DNA from: Littorina saxatilis
Lineage: Eukaryota; Mollusca; Gastropoda; Littorinimorpha; Littorinidae
Length of the DNA: 64,000 nt
Direction: 5' to 3'
Assembly: GCF_037325665.1 (NCBI RefSeq)
Contig: NC_090250.1
Coordinates: 42,081,653 to 42,145,652, forward strand
Numbering within the stretch: the first letter of the stretch is position 1; each line of letters begins with the position of its first letter. Positions 10,901-20,401 of this stretch are shown in pieces. The translations under genes and the position numbers were made by a program. The notes under the pieces were generated by a model. That model was not told the DNA's origin, searched no databases, and was given only the letters and a program-made list of their open reading frames with translations.

Positions 10901-10963
10901 ACCATTGTCCAGGTCAACTGCCCGCTTCAACAGACTGACCGCTGATGCTTCCACGCCCTCCAT
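4217..10963 (-). CDS. MITD1: MIT domain-containing protein 1 (six-exon gene)
   Basis: Six exons join in frame to 741 nt, 246 aa (human MITD1 is 249 aa by recall). Coordinates: 10831-10963, 9270-9371, 8730-8866, 7957-8040, 5960-6078, 4217-4382; all introns have GT..AG ends. Residues ~1-80 form the MIT helical bundle ([18 protein letters not shown]) that binds ESCRT-III tails. Residues ~80-246 match the phospholipase D-like C-terminal domain, including [39 protein letters not shown] and [14 protein letters not shown]. In other animals MITD1 acts at the midbody in cytokinetic abscission. The start is the ATG at 10963, just after a likely splice acceptor, so a 5' noncoding exon is expected upstream. 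It is head-to-head with SPATA4. Identification rests on remembered family sequence, but conservation spans the full length. Confidence 0.95.
4513..4607. repeat. Compound (CA)n/(TACA) microsatellite in MITD1 intron 5
   Basis: CA runs broken by periodic ATACAC. The short flank before it (CTTCCTCGTTATTGCATTTAGC) is also found at 31-53, next to the first CA run, so the microsatellite may have spread with a flanking repeat. Confidence 0.93.
5650..5876. mobile_element. Fold-back element with 13 bp flanking duplication
   Basis: Inside MITD1 intron 5. Nearly perfect ~80 bp arms (5661-5739 and 5749-5826) surround a 9 nt centre, so a transcript would form one long hairpin. TATGAGCAAAAGT occurs on each side (5650-5662 and 5864-5876) and looks like a 13 bp target-site duplication, implying retroposition or another staggered-cut insertion. 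The centre and right arm read CTGATGA, 13 nt, GAAA, resembling a hammerhead ribozyme core, but I could not form a convincing stem I. Related to the hairpin at 3164-3425. Confidence 0.75.
5960..6078 (-). CDS. MITD1: MITD1 exon 5
   Basis: Encodes [39 protein letters not shown] and the first two bases of the following Arg codon. Acceptor TTGTGCAG, donor GTACAC, ending in phase 2. Confidence 0.93.
6372..6452. repeat. Short degenerate repeat TTTTCGGCGGA
   Basis: Four close copies of TTTCGGCGGA or TTTCGGCGAA spaced 17-27 bp apart, in MITD1 intron 4. No coding meaning seen. The rest of 6453-7016 shows nothing recognisable. Confidence 0.6.
7017..7460. repeat. ~42 bp GC-rich minisatellite in MITD1 intron 4
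   Basis: About ten imperfect copies of a 41-42 bp unit built on GCTGCGACCTTGGCGCGAG plus CCTCGCAACAACATCGC. The period is near three codons times 14, so reverse-strand reading frames run through it as repeating ARLAPRSQL-like peptides; these are artefacts. The unit is GC-rich against an AT-rich intron. A preceding 50 bp (6963-7012) has shorter CTGCGAGGTCG repeats that may be the seed. Confidence 0.9.
7847..7906. repeat. (TG)n microsatellite
   Basis: TG run of ~60 bp ending 50 bp from the splice donor of MITD1 exon 4 (downstream in transcript sense, where it reads as CA). Confidence 0.97.
7957..8040 (-). CDS. MITD1: MITD1 exon 4
   Basis: Encodes 28 residues, [15 protein letters not shown] then [13 protein letters not shown], aligning with human [23 protein letters not shown]. 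Phase 0 at both ends; donor GTAAGT. Confidence 0.93.
8730..8866 (-). CDS. MITD1: MITD1 exon 3
   Basis: Encodes [20 protein letters not shown] through [11 protein letters not shown], the linker and the start of the phospholipase D-like domain. Acceptor TTCACAG, donor GTATAA, ending in phase 0. Confidence 0.92.
9270..9371 (-). CDS. MITD1: MITD1 exon 2
   Basis: Encodes [20 protein letters not shown] and the following [14 protein letters not shown], the third MIT helix. Acceptor TTTTTGCAG, donor GTAAGA, phase 1 at both ends. It sits in the intron-rich part of the gene and is too short to show as a long reading frame. Confidence 0.92.
9835..10106. mobile_element. MITE with telomeric-repeat core
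   Basis: In MITD1 intron 1. Inverted repeats of ~64 bp (9835-9898 and 10043-10106; outer CCGGTGTCAGGAACTGAAAC on the left, GTTCGTGACACCGG at the right end) enclose ~70 bp of TTAGGG and variants (GGGTTCGGG, AGGATTAGGG; 9953-10012). The element has no coding capacity. No clear target-site duplication was found. The inverted repeats show that the telomeric DNA travels as cargo rather than marking a chromosome-fusion site. Confidence 0.85.
10831..10963 (-). CDS. MITD1: MITD1 coding exon 1
   Basis: Encodes residues 1-44, the first MIT helices ([22 protein letters not shown]). It ends with donor GTGAGC after one base of codon 45 (phase 1). Upstream on the same strand, TTTCTTCAG or TTTACCAG are possible acceptors for a noncoding first exon. 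Confidence 0.93.
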
Positions 10964-11164
10964 TGACTGGTAAACAAACACCTGAAGAAACGATTGACAC
11001 TGAGACAACGATTTTGAGCATGCTATATATGACTGACAGCAAATCTGCAGAATGAGATGGGACATACATATAAAAAGCCACAAGGCTTATGGAATACTTT
11101 TTCCTGTCCCTACTATAGTACTACTACTGTGTACTATACTAAAGCAGGTTACCAACATCAATAT

Positions 11165-11394
11165 CATCGGCCCCCTCCCTGGAGTCGTTTCACTCCCGTC
11201 TCGGCAGCAGGGCATGCGAGCCCCTAGCTTGAACGCACTCTCCCTTGCACATAGTTTTAACCTCCCCACCTTTTTAATCTCCCTGTTTGCCAGAGCTAGC
11301 CACTCTCGGTAACAGTGACTCAACCGCAGGACTCTGAGACGTTCGCAAGAACCCAGTCCTCTACGGAAGAAGAAGAAGAAGAAGAAGAAGAAGG
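11165..11394 (+). mobile_element. Retroposon 3' fragment with (GAA)n tail
   Basis: GC-rich sequence ending CCTCTACGGAAGAAGAAGAAG. The AAG-type tail matches the tails of the LINE 3' ends at 4137, 29,216 and 43,993, suggesting a 5'-truncated LINE or SINE insertion upstream of the MITD1 coding start, probably in its first intron. Confidence 0.5.
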
Positions 11395-11871
11395 TTCTAA
11401 CAGTAACAGATCTGCCTGTAATTGTAAAGACTGAATAATGGAGACAAGTCACACTACAGAGCACAACAACAATTTGTTTCCTTAGCAGCTTCTAAACCAG
11501 GATATCTGCTTCTTATAAAGACAGGTAATGAGGTATCCATAGATAGTACCTGTCTCAAGAGTATAATAAGAAAAACAGAAGGAAAAAACTGGTGCCAAAC
11601 CTGTTTGGTGATAATCACAAAGTACTTTTAAAGCATTACATAACACATGCAGCTCATTAGAATTGTTCACCCTCTTGCCTGCAATGTTGTATGAATTATT
11701 ATTGTTTGAAGAATCATTGTTTTTCACGTATTGTTCTGTGATGCGCTTGTCCTATGTCTATCTCAACTAAATTGCACACTTACGAATACGTATGTACGAA
11801 ACGTTTAGGCTCGTCAGCTTAGGCGACTCATAAAGTGAATGTACTGTACATCCCTATTACAAAATACTTAC

Positions 11872-11960
11872 CGATTTAGGTACAGTTCTACTTTGAAGTT
11901 AATGGATTTTGAGTTGGTGTTGTCAACTTTCGTTATCATACCGGAAGTCAAACCGGAACT
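11872..11960 (-). other. MITD1: Putative noncoding first exon of MITD1
   Basis: On the minus strand a strong splice donor, G|GTAAGTATTTT, ends at 11872, between the promoter region and coding exon 1. The upstream boundary (transcription start) is not determined; 11,960 is nominal. Joining it to exon 1 keeps the ATG at 10963 as the first in-frame start. Confidence 0.45.
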
Positions 11961-12161
11961 AGATTTCCGCAGTTTCTGTTTACGTCAATTTTTGTCATAA
12001 AGTAAGCTATGGCTCAATTGTAACAAAACTGTGAACCATACTATATGTGACTGATAAATATACTAGATCTACAATTTTTACAGTGTTGCAGAGAAAGTTG
12101 TTTGACAAAAGCTTCCGCCCGGAGCTGTTATGTTGCTGAGAAACCAGAAGTATACTTCCGG
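11941..12161. promoter_or_regulatory. Shared head-to-head promoter of MITD1 and SPATA4
   Basis: ETS-type motifs CCGGAAGT (11941-11948), CCGGAACT (11953-11960) and ACTTCCGG (12154-12161) lie between the two divergent genes. GTTGCTGAGAAAC at 12132-12144 fits the RFX X-box pattern RYYNYY-N-RRNRAC and is ~70 bp before the SPATA4 start codon, the usual place for X-boxes in ciliary and sperm-flagellum genes. Motifs are read by eye; binding is inferred. Confidence 0.55.
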
Positions 12162-12212
12162 TGACAGACGGCGATCGCGGGATTGCACAGAAACAAGATA
12201 AAAAAAAGCAGG

Positions 12213-12289
12213 ATGTCTGGTCTACCCAGGGAAGTAACGAAATGGGTTCAGAGCCTGGACCTAGCGTGGCAAGTCAAAACTCCAAAATG
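12213..12289 (+). CDS. SPATA4: SPATA4 exon 1
   Basis: Encodes MSGLPREVTKWVQSLDLAWQ and VKTPK plus two bases of the next Trp codon. Donor GTGAGA. The unspliced frame hits TGA at once, confirming that splicing is required. Confidence 0.9.
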
Positions 12290-12479
12290 GTGAGAAAAGA
12301 GCAAATACTATTGACAGATCGAGTGCTCTCTCTCTTTATATTAAACATGTAACAGTATTTATATATACTTGTTTATTCTTTAGCCATTTTAGACTACTCC
12401 CTCTTTAGGGCGAGGGTCAGATGTAAAAAAAGCAGATCATTGCTTACTCTATTACCCTCATTAAATAAAGAATTGTTCT

Positions 12480-12545
<66 letters not shown>

Positions 12546-12649
12546 TTTGTTTACTATGTGCATTTGTATGCTGGTGCTTGAGATGTGCTCGCTCTCCATG
12601 AAAAGGGCCCAAGGCCTACTCATTAAAACATTCAGACTTCAGACTTCAG

Positions 12650-12694
<45 letters not shown>

Positions 12695-12719
12695 TCTCAC
12701 ACACACACACCACATTATG

Positions 12720-12772
<53 letters not shown>

Positions 12773-15700
12773 TCAAATGACCTCCTTTGCCATAACATAC
12801 ACTGCCTTGTTTTTATATTTTCAATTTGTAGGCCCCACTTTCTTGCATTCCTTTGGTTATGTGTATGAAATTCACATCATTCTTCCCTTTTTCCCAGGGA
12901 CTTGACAAACGGATATCTGGTGGCAGAAATCTTTTCATGGTACTTCAACCAAGAAGTAGGCCTTCACTCATACTACAACTGCAACTCTTTAAAACAGAAA
13001 GAGAAGAACTGGTATCTACTGAAGAGTGTGAGTTAAAACGCCCATCTTTACATTGCCAGTGCATTTGGTCAATCTTGCATTATTGCTTATAAATTGCTGT
13101 ATTTTAGATAGACACAACTTTTGCAGCCATATTTTTTTTGCTTATTTGCTTTTGGAAGTTTGTTAGGATAGGTTGTTGTTGCTGTTGTTGCACTCTCTAA
13201 CAGTCTATTGTTTTTTCGTTCTTCTTCTTTCTTTGGACTGCCGCCTTCATCAAAGTGAAGATTCTGCAGACTTTGGAGAGAGTTGCGAAGATGATTTGCA
13301 GCTGGTGTTATCAGATCTGCCCGGGGGTTCAGTGATAGCTAGTGGGGGGTAGAAATAGAGGAGGGAGGTGGGGAGGATCAGGGGCGGGGGGGAGGGGGGG
13401 GGGGGGTGGGGAGGGGTGTCTAGATCCGGGATTTGAAGGCTTCCAGAGAGGGGCTGAGAGCGACCTCACCCGGGAGCGCGTTCCAGTCCACGATGGTGCG
13501 TGGAAAGAAAGACTTCTGGCGGTAGGTTGTGCGGCACAACGGTAGCTGGTAGGCAGCATCGTGAAGGAGTCTGGTGCTTTTGGCGGTGGGATTTGGGGTG
13601 GGTGTGTTGCGGGTGTTGATCGACAGCAAGCCATTGGAGAATTTGTACATGGTGATGAGGCGGGCTCTGCGGCGCCGATCTTGAAGTGTGGGCCACTGCA
13701 AGTGTTCCAACATGGCGTCAACGCTCGAAGTCTTGCGGTGGCGATTTACAACCCATCGGGCTGCCCTGCGCTGCACAGCTTCGAGACGATCCACGTCCTT
13801 GCAGGTGTACGGATCCCACACGGGACTCGCAAATTCCAGGGGAGAACGGATAAGGGCAAAGTAGGCTCTCTGCTTCACTTCCTGTGAGCCGACTCTTAAG
13901 TTGCGTCGGAGAAAGCCAAGCATCTGGTTTGCTTTGTTAGTGATGTTTAAGATGTGAATATCCCACCTCAGGTCGTGGGACAGGGTCACTCCGAGGTACT
14001 TTGCCTCGTTTACGGGGCTGAGGGTATGGCCGTGCAGTTGGTAAGAGCATGGCGTGGGGTTTCTTTTCCTGGACACCGGGAGAGTCTGGCACTTATCCGG
14101 GTGGAAGCTCATCAGCCACTTCTGCTCCCACTCAGCGAGGCGGTTCAGATCCTCTTGGAGGGCTTGCTTGTCACTGGCGGAGCTGATAGTTCTGTGGCAA
14201 AGAGTGTCATCAGCAAACAGGCGGGAGGTGGAGGTGAGGCCCTCAGGCAGATCGTTTATGTAGAGTAGAAAGAGGGCGGGGCCAATTACGGACCCCTGTG
14301 GTACCCCGGACTCCACGGGAACGAGACTGGAGGTGGCGCCGTCAACCACGACTGCCTGCTGCCGGTCGGAGAGGAACCCCTTGATCCAGGCGCGCATCGT
14401 CCCGACGATGCCATAATGGTGAAGCTTGTGGAGAAGAAGTTCGTGGCAGACTCGGTCGAACGCTTTACTGAAATCCATAATGAGGGCGTGGGACTCTTTC
14501 CCTTTTTCAAGGTCGTCTGACAACTCATCCACAAGCCCCAGCAGTTGGCTCTCACAGGAACGCTTGCTCCTGAAACCATGCTGTTCTTCCCGCAGGATGC
14601 CGTTGGTCTCAGCGAAAGACATGAGTGTACTGGTGACAATATGCTCCATGAGCTTACATGGTATGGACGTCAAAGAGATGGGTCGGTAGTTTGATGGATC
14701 GTATCGTTGACCTTTTTTGTAGACTGCCGTGACATTCGCTAGACGCCAATCTCTTGGGACGACGTTGGTTGATTACTTTGCATGTTTTGCATATATTCCG
14801 GATCCCAGATGATCTTTTCATCTTGATTCAATACTAATGAAACAAAATAAATACATAACACAGGATGACATATTGCAAAATGATGGCTTTAATGTATCTG
14901 ATGTTTTAATTGCAGTTCATCAAGTCCAAGCATCTTGACATTCCCGATGATTACATTGAGGGGACAATTCACTGTAAAGAAGGGGCCTCAGCTCTTCTTC
15001 TTGAGCGATTGTATGAAATTCTGACAAACAGAAAGTAAGCAGCAATATTTGTTTAACACCACTGTCTACAAAGATAAACTAATAAGGGTTTGCCATGCCA
15101 GAAACCGCCTACATCCAGCCTGATTACATACATGGATTAAAAAAAAAGTCAAGAAATGTTTTTTTCTCCATATTGACATTGTCTTTTGTTCCTCAAACAT
15201 GTTTACATGGGTTATACATAGGCATATATAGGCATAGATAAAAATGTCCACCAAATACCCGTTTGACTTGGAATAAAGGCCGTGAAAGGTGAATGCTCGC
15301 CTAATAGGCTACTGCACTTTACTGGCCGATGTGAATGCGTTATATATTGTGCGTAAAAAATGTCTGTTTGTCTGTTTGTCTGTAAAAAATTCCATTTCAA
15401 ACGGCAGAAATTAATATGTAAGCGCCTAGGGCTATATCTAGATTAGGCGCATAAAAATGATCACAATAATAATAATAATAATACAGCTTTGTTTAAGATA
15501 CAAACTTGCTAAGGTGGGGAGGATGCGAATACTTTTTTCCTTCTTTGTTTCTGCTCCTTCTTCATCTGACTCAAGGACCTTTTATATAGACTTAACCTAG
15601 CTATATATATTATATGCCTCCCTTTCTCTCAGTTGGTACATGTGCCTTACTAATTATAATAATTTGATAATGTGTCATAGTACTGTTGATCGTCACTTCG

Positions 15701-18178
15701 TCATTGGGTTTGGTTTCAGAGTGAAGAAGGTGCCACCAGAGACGGAAACAGACTACACAGACTTTGCCTACCAAGTCAAGCTGCCCATGCATGCAAGGTC
15801 TACTGCCTCCAAGGCCGTTAAGAACAACCTGCGTCTTACTGAGGTTCTTGCTGATGAGAACCAGATCCATACTGCTCAGAAGGTATGTTGGATTAATCAT
15901 TATGTGTTTTATTTAAAGTTACTGGACCTGACAAGTCCAGGTGCACTGAGCCCCTAGGGCTTTGAGTCATGTCAGAGGCAGCTATCTGTTTGAAAACAAT
16001 ATACCAAGTTTCATTGATTTTCATGCAAGGAGTCAAAAACTACACTTTTTTGACGAACTAATTTTGGACTGCCACCGGGCAAGCTAGCTAGAGGCACATC
16101 AGGTCCAGCGCGTGAATTAATTACGTCAAAAGCCTACATGCAACTCTATTAGTCTTGGCGAGAGGGAGAATTCTTTCTGTTTTGAGTCTTTTATGTCAAG
16201 ACATTGTGTGTGCTTATACGTAAGAAAATTGTAAAAAATGGTAAGTGGGTCCATGGCATACCGCACACAGCCTTGAGCCCCAGAACATGTTCATGGGAAA
16301 GGTTAATTACATTTTGGCGGGAGATGCAAACTGGCAAACCGCATTCAGTTTCGTTTGGCTGGCAACACTATAAAGGTATGTGAAAGGCATCTGTGAGAAA
16401 GTTGTGTAAAGCTTTTGATTGTTTATAATTATTGTAATCTAGCTGCGACAAACAAAAAAATCTTTGCTGTGCATGCTGTGACTTAGGCACTGCATCTTTT
16501 CATTCTTTTAATCAAACTGTTGTGCAGGCTCACAAGATCATCAATGACCACATTGACCACCGACGGATTGAGAGGCTACAGGACCCAGCCAGATTCAACA
16601 TTAAGCCTTCCATTGGCGAGCGTTGTGTGCGAAAACCTCTTCCTACAGAAGTTGTTTCCTCAGAACCAGATGATGACGAGGATAAGCCATCTGCTCCTAA
16701 TACAGGAGGAGAAATACTTGGAACTGGTAGAGAGAAAAGTAAGTGCTTTGACTTTTAAATTTGGTTAACATTTTGTTCTGTGGTTCCTTAGTTAATTTTA
16801 GTATGTTCTTTTACATGTTTTAAGGCAATTAATGAGCGGCAGTAAAATTAAACTTGAAGAATATATGGAATAACCTAGTTTTCTGGGTAGTTATTGAATC
16901 GAGGCTTATACAAATAAATGGAAAACATGTAACTAATGGACACAGACTGCCGTAGCTATGGAAACAGCCGCCATATTGGATTTCTAGGAAACGGTTTTAC
17001 AGCAACTTCATACATCAGACATACATAATATTTGGCACAATTAAGGACACACATGACTTTTATCTGCAATCATATAGAACAATATTTTGACTAAAGACTA
17101 CAGTTGAATTTAAATCAATTTTTGTCATAAGGATTAATGAATTTCTAACTGCATATTCATTAATCTTTATTTCAAAAATTAATTTAAATTCAACTGTAGT
17201 GATGGCAATCTATGTCCTTTAGTTTTCGCATTTTTTTCATTTCTTTATATAAGTCACTTCAATAACTACCCAGAAAACTAAGTTACTCCATGTATTGTCC
17301 ATGACGTTTCATTTTGGTCATTCTAGTGCCGCTCATTGCCTTAAATTACATTTATACCCTCTGCTGTTAGAATGGTGGTTTGGGGGTAGTGGCGAGAATT
17401 AAGTGTCCTTTTTGAGGTGAAAAAAGAAGGGTTTTTGAATAGTGTTTTACACTTGAAGCAGAAATGTTTGTAGTCCCATTGAGTATATACCTTCCAAATA
17501 TAGATTCTGCAAGTTTGGTCTTATTTTAGTTGTGACTTTTCATATCAATTGGAAATTGTATGTTATTTGTATTTTTGACCAAAATATGACATTTGACTGT
17601 GATTGAGAACATTATTGTTCCACGACACCACACTAGTAGTTGATGACAGTGCAATGACTGTCGAGATCTGTGTAATGTCATATTTTGGTCAACAATACAG
17701 TTAACATTTATGCATCATAATGGAATCCATTTTAGTTAGAATTTTTTTTGTTTTTTACGATTGTAGTCTTGGCCAGCTGCCTAAATATAAGTATAAGTTG
17801 TCTTCTGATGTCACATGGCTCAAAGAAGAACAATGCAATGTTTAATCGATACATAAGTGTTTATAATTCTTATGGCTTTTCTTTTGCAAGTATATTAAAC
17901 GGAAACATATTTTTTGAAAATCTAAACCCAGCTCAATATTAAAATCACACCCAACCATAGTGGGTTAAGCTTTGTCCATCATGCTAGCACTACGGCAGTT
18001 TGTTTTGGGTTGCACTTCGGGTTGACAGTTTGTACGTTTGCATGTTTTTGCATGTGCCTGTACAGGTGATGTCAGCCTGCCTTTTATGACACGAGAACCC
18101 AGCGTGCACTTTAAGGAAATCCAAGTCAACCAGATGGACAAATCCAACTTCTACAGCATGCCTATCCATGGATTTTGA
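12213..18178 (+). CDS. SPATA4: Spermatogenesis-associated protein 4 (six-exon gene)
   Basis: Six exons (12213-12289, 12898-13027, 14916-15034, 15720-15882, 16528-16738, 18066-18178) join to 813 nt, 270 aa; all introns are GT..AG and every phase agrees. Residues ~1-110 form a calponin-homology-like domain: VTKWVQSLDL, DLTNGYLVAEIFSWYF, SLKQKEKNWYLL and YIEGTIHCKEGAALLLLERL. The next block, TDFAYQVKLPMHARSTASKA, matches human SPATA4 ([20 protein letters not shown] by recall), and FNIKPSIGE matches FDVKPTVGE. The C-terminus NQMDKSNFYSMPI also matches. SPATA4 is testis-enriched in vertebrates and belongs to a CH family with microtubule and cilium members. The acidic insert DEDKPSAPNTGGEILGTG is not in my remembered human sequence. 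The start ATG sits in a phase consistent with all downstream exons. Confidence 0.95.
12484..12770. repeat. (TC)n and (CA)n microsatellite cluster in SPATA4 intron 1
   Basis: TC runs at about 12484-12541 and 12655-12690, then CA at 12725-12770. Between them a short direct repeat CAGACTT occurs three times (12633-12652). Confidence 0.95.
12898..13027 (+). CDS. SPATA4: SPATA4 exon 2
   Basis: Encodes DLTNGYLVAEIFSWYFNQEV, GLHSYYNCNSLKQKEKNWYL and LKS, the core of the CH-like domain. Acceptor TTTTTCCCAG, donor GTGAGT, ends in phase 0. Confidence 0.93.
13240..14765 (-). mobile_element. 5'-truncated LINE (Jockey/CR1-like group)
   Basis: Fills SPATA4 intron 2 in antisense. It begins within the reverse transcriptase domain (VVPRDWRLANVTAVYKKG) at about 14,765 and runs through an uninterrupted RT end and a C-rich 3' UTR to an AAG-rich tail near 13,215-13,240. 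Truncation at the 5' end is the normal outcome of target-primed reverse transcription. The poly-C/G run at 13,380-13,410 lies in its 3' UTR. Confidence 0.9.
13420..14762 (-). CDS. LINE reverse transcriptase, partial but uninterrupted
   Basis: About 447 codons without a stop. Visible RT motifs in order: YDPSNYRPISL, EEQHGFRSKRSCESQL, LIMDFSKAFDRV (first catalytic Asp), ESGVPQGSVIGPALFLLYIN, RLFADDT (catalytic DD) and AKYLGVTL, followed by the thumb and a C-terminal segment ending SLEAFKSRI. The endonuclease domain and the start of RT are missing because of 5' truncation. No frame damage suggests a fairly young insertion. It cannot be expressed as a full LINE protein. Confidence 0.92.
14916..15034 (+). 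CDS. SPATA4: SPATA4 exon 3
   Basis: Encodes FIKSKHLDIPDDYIEGTIHC and KEGAALLLLERLYEILTNR. Acceptor TTAATTGCAG, donor GTAAGC, phase 2. It resumes after an 1.9 kb intron that contains a LINE. Confidence 0.95.
15250..15485 (+). mobile_element. SINE remnant with (AAT)n tail
   Basis: In SPATA4 intron 3. The 3' half reads AAAATTCCATTTCAAACGGC, then AAGCGCCTAGGGC...TTAGGCGC, ending in (AAT)n at 15,468-15,483. A related 3' domain (AAGCGCTTAGAACTG) occurs on the minus strand at 29,637-29,712. The 5' tRNA-like head is not clear. Confidence 0.6.
15720..15882 (+). CDS. SPATA4: SPATA4 exon 4
   Basis: Encodes VKKVPPETETDYTDFAYQVK, LPMHARSTASKAVKNNLRLT and EVLADENQIHTAQK. Acceptor TGGTTTCAG, donor GTATGT, phase 0. 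Confidence 0.95.
15916..16495. mobile_element. Dispersed repeat, copy 1 (SPATA4 intron 4)
   Basis: Shares blocks in the same order with 24,236-24,590: AGTTACTG..CTTGACA at the start, TACCAAGTTTCATTGA, AATTACG.CAAAAGCCTA, GATGC.AACTG.CAAACC, TTTCGTTT.GCTGGCAACACT and a GCGACA.A..AAATCTTT end. Family not recognised; no reading frame or terminal repeats seen. Confidence 0.7.
16528..16738 (+). CDS. SPATA4: SPATA4 exon 5
   Basis: Encodes AHKIINDHIDHRRIERLQDP, ARFNIKPSIGERCVRKPLPT and an acidic, low-complexity tail. Acceptor TTGTGCAG, donor GTAAGT, phase 1. Confidence 0.93.
16823..17346. mobile_element. MITE-like element with nested inverted repeats
   Basis: In SPATA4 intron 5. Outer imperfect inverted repeats: TTAAGGCAATTAATGAGCGG at the left and CCGCTCATTGCCTTAA at the right, continuing inward to TTTTCTGGGTAGTTATTGAA and its complement. 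A second, inner inverted pair (CTACAGTTGAATTTAAAT at 17,099 and its complement near 17,190) lies at the centre. No coding capacity; no clear target duplication. Confidence 0.75.
17566..17704. mobile_element. Short MITE
   Basis: About 139 bp with ~27 bp inverted ends (TTTTGACCAAAATATGACAT left; ATGTCATATTTTGGTCAACA right) around a non-coding centre, in SPATA4 intron 5. Confidence 0.75.
18066..18178 (+). CDS. SPATA4: SPATA4 exon 6 (last)
   Basis: Encodes DVSLPFMTREPSVHFKEIQV and NQMDKSNFYSMPIHGF, then TGA at 18176-18178. Acceptor TGCCTGTACAG. The final FYSMPI matches the vertebrate YYSAMKPI ending. Confidence 0.9.
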
Positions 18179-19145
18179 AACAAGTGCTATAATTATATAT
18201 ATAGCTATATTCTGATGGACACGTGGGGGAATTCGGGGGCTGTGATTGGATGGTCTCAACATCATCATCAAAGCATAATGCTACGGAAGTCGGCCATTTT
18301 TGCCAATATCCAAAAGCATATTGGCAATAACAAAGACGCATGGTTCCGGTTTACCCATCTGTACCACACGATGTTAACAATCGACAACAGCATACACTGA
18401 CAACTTGAAATTCTTCTCGGGAATGTTTTTCAGCTTCACAAATGTCGATAGCATACCCTTTTCTGCTAACTTCCCGATGAAACAGGACTAAACCAATTAT
18501 TTTCTGTCCCTAAACACCACAAAATGACCAAAGTCGAAAGATGTAGTACAAACAGGGGAGTAAAACGGAACAGCCGTTTTTGTGTGCTGACTGACACAAA
18601 CTTTCGCATTCGGCTTTTCTTATCTCGTAACTCCACACTAAATACCCCACTTCCCCTCTGAAGTATTGATGTACAACCCATGGCACTAACATTCATGTAG
18701 TCGTTTATAACAGAGGTTGAAAAATTCGCTTCATGACGAGACATTAGTATGAATGCCATTGACCCAAACTGAAAACTTCGCTGCCGTCTGCTCGCGTTGT
18801 ACGGATTAGCTGTTCTCTTCTTTTCCCCTTGTTGCATCCTAGTTCTTCAGTTGTTTCTAGTTTTCCGTTGATGTTGTGTTTTGGTCTTCTTCATAAGTAG
18901 TCTTGTTCAAAATTAAAAGAACTCAAACTTCTTTTTGTTGTATACGAATGAACTAAAAATAAAAAGCTGTTTAACAGCTGTGTTGTCAAATCGATTTTTT
19001 TTTTCAAAGTCAGTGTGGCACCTGCGCAAAACTAATGCGCATAAGAAACGGCGTCTGCTATCAAAACCTGAGATCAACGCATCGACGCAAAAACTGTCAT
19101 TTTGTAAGTTTGGAACAACAAATCAAGGTCAGAACAGGTATATAT
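18179..19145. other. Intergenic downstream of SPATA4
   Basis: Mostly AT-rich unique-looking sequence. Reading frames at 18,466-18,837 (minus) and others are short and match nothing I recognise. The start of this stretch should contain the SPATA4 3' UTR, but I see no unambiguous AATAAA close to the stop. Confidence 0.5.
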
Positions 19146-19149
19146 ATAA

Positions 19150-19292
19150 TCGCTATTGTATTTTCAGCGTAGCAATAGGGTCCGATATTTAGACTCGAAC
19201 AAGTATAATGCGACTCGTCTTTGGCTCGTCGGCGTTATACTTGTCTCGTCTAAATATCGGACTCTATTGCTACGCTGAAAACACAATAGCTG
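19150..19292. repeat. Palindromic fold-back repeat
   Basis: Arms of ~60 bp (19,150-19,210 and 19,229-19,291; CAGCGTAGCAATAG.GTCCGA left, TCGGACTCTATTGCTACGCTG right) enclose ~20 bp of CTCGTC repeats. Non-coding; a few mismatches between arms. Confidence 0.85.
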
Positions 19293-20306
19293 TTAATAAT
19301 AGCAAAATGCAAAATGTTGCAATGTGATCATTCAAAGGATTAACTTCACTGGTTCATGCACTGCAGCAGAAAGAGTTTGCATCACTTAAGCAATACATAC
19401 ATTAAGTCTCATGTATATGTTAAACTGACATTTTTTTTTTAGTGTTGGTTACCTTATCATCAAGTCAGTCTGCATCATCAGAATTAGGAAATGGTTCAAT
19501 GAAACCTTTTTTTAATTTTTCTTATTTAATTTTTGTTGTTGAGAAAACTGAAATACATTTCCCAGTCTGGATGTTAAAGTGGAACAAAACAAAAACAAAA
19601 GCAGAAAAGCTTACTTAAAGTAACTGCATTGTTTCAAATATTAACAGTCGCATGTTGGCTCTTAATGTTAAATTGTTTATCCTGGGTTCTTTTTAATGAA
19701 GTTTTAAGAGCACCTGCAGTCTTATTTGTTCAAAACTGAAGTTATGCTGTTTAAACTGATTATATTCACCTCTGTCCTTTAACTTGAAGTTTTCAATTAG
19801 ATTTAATGTTTGTTTTATTGTGGGTGAGGATTGGTTGTTGGGTTTGTCAATCTAACTTATTTATAAAGCTCGTTTCTGTGTGTGTGTGTGTGTGTTTGTA
19901 TGATAAAGGCTCCGAAACGGCTGCACCTACCGAGACGGGAATTTCAGGGTATGTTCTTTGCCACTCCGGTCGTGTTATAGGCTACTTTTGGAAAAGCAAA
20001 CTTGACAGGATTCGTTAAAAAAGACGAAAAACTGAAAATATCCTATGAGCCATCGCAGATCCTGCCCGTCTGAGTTGGCGAAACTTTGTTTCACAGTCGC
20101 ACTACTTTCACGTGAAACACGTGTTTTTTTATTTGTGTGTGCCGACGTCTTAGTCTCGGTTACCTTGACCCTGGCAGACTCTTGGTCTCGGTTTCAAAGA
20201 CACTGTTAGTCACGGCCAGCCCAGAGTCTCTCTCTCTGTCTCTCTCTTTCTCTCTCTCTCTCTGCGGGTTAAATGTCGTGTAATTCGAACGCGCATGTGA
20301 ACAGAC

Positions 20307-20308
<2 letters not shown>

Positions 20309-20399
<91 letters not shown>
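20309..20399. repeat. (TA)/(TG)n microsatellite
   Basis: Short TATATA followed by ~78 bp of TG. Just upstream, 20,227-20,263 is TC-rich. Otherwise 19,293-20,780 shows no gene. Confidence 0.95.
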
Positions 20400-20401
<2 letters not shown>

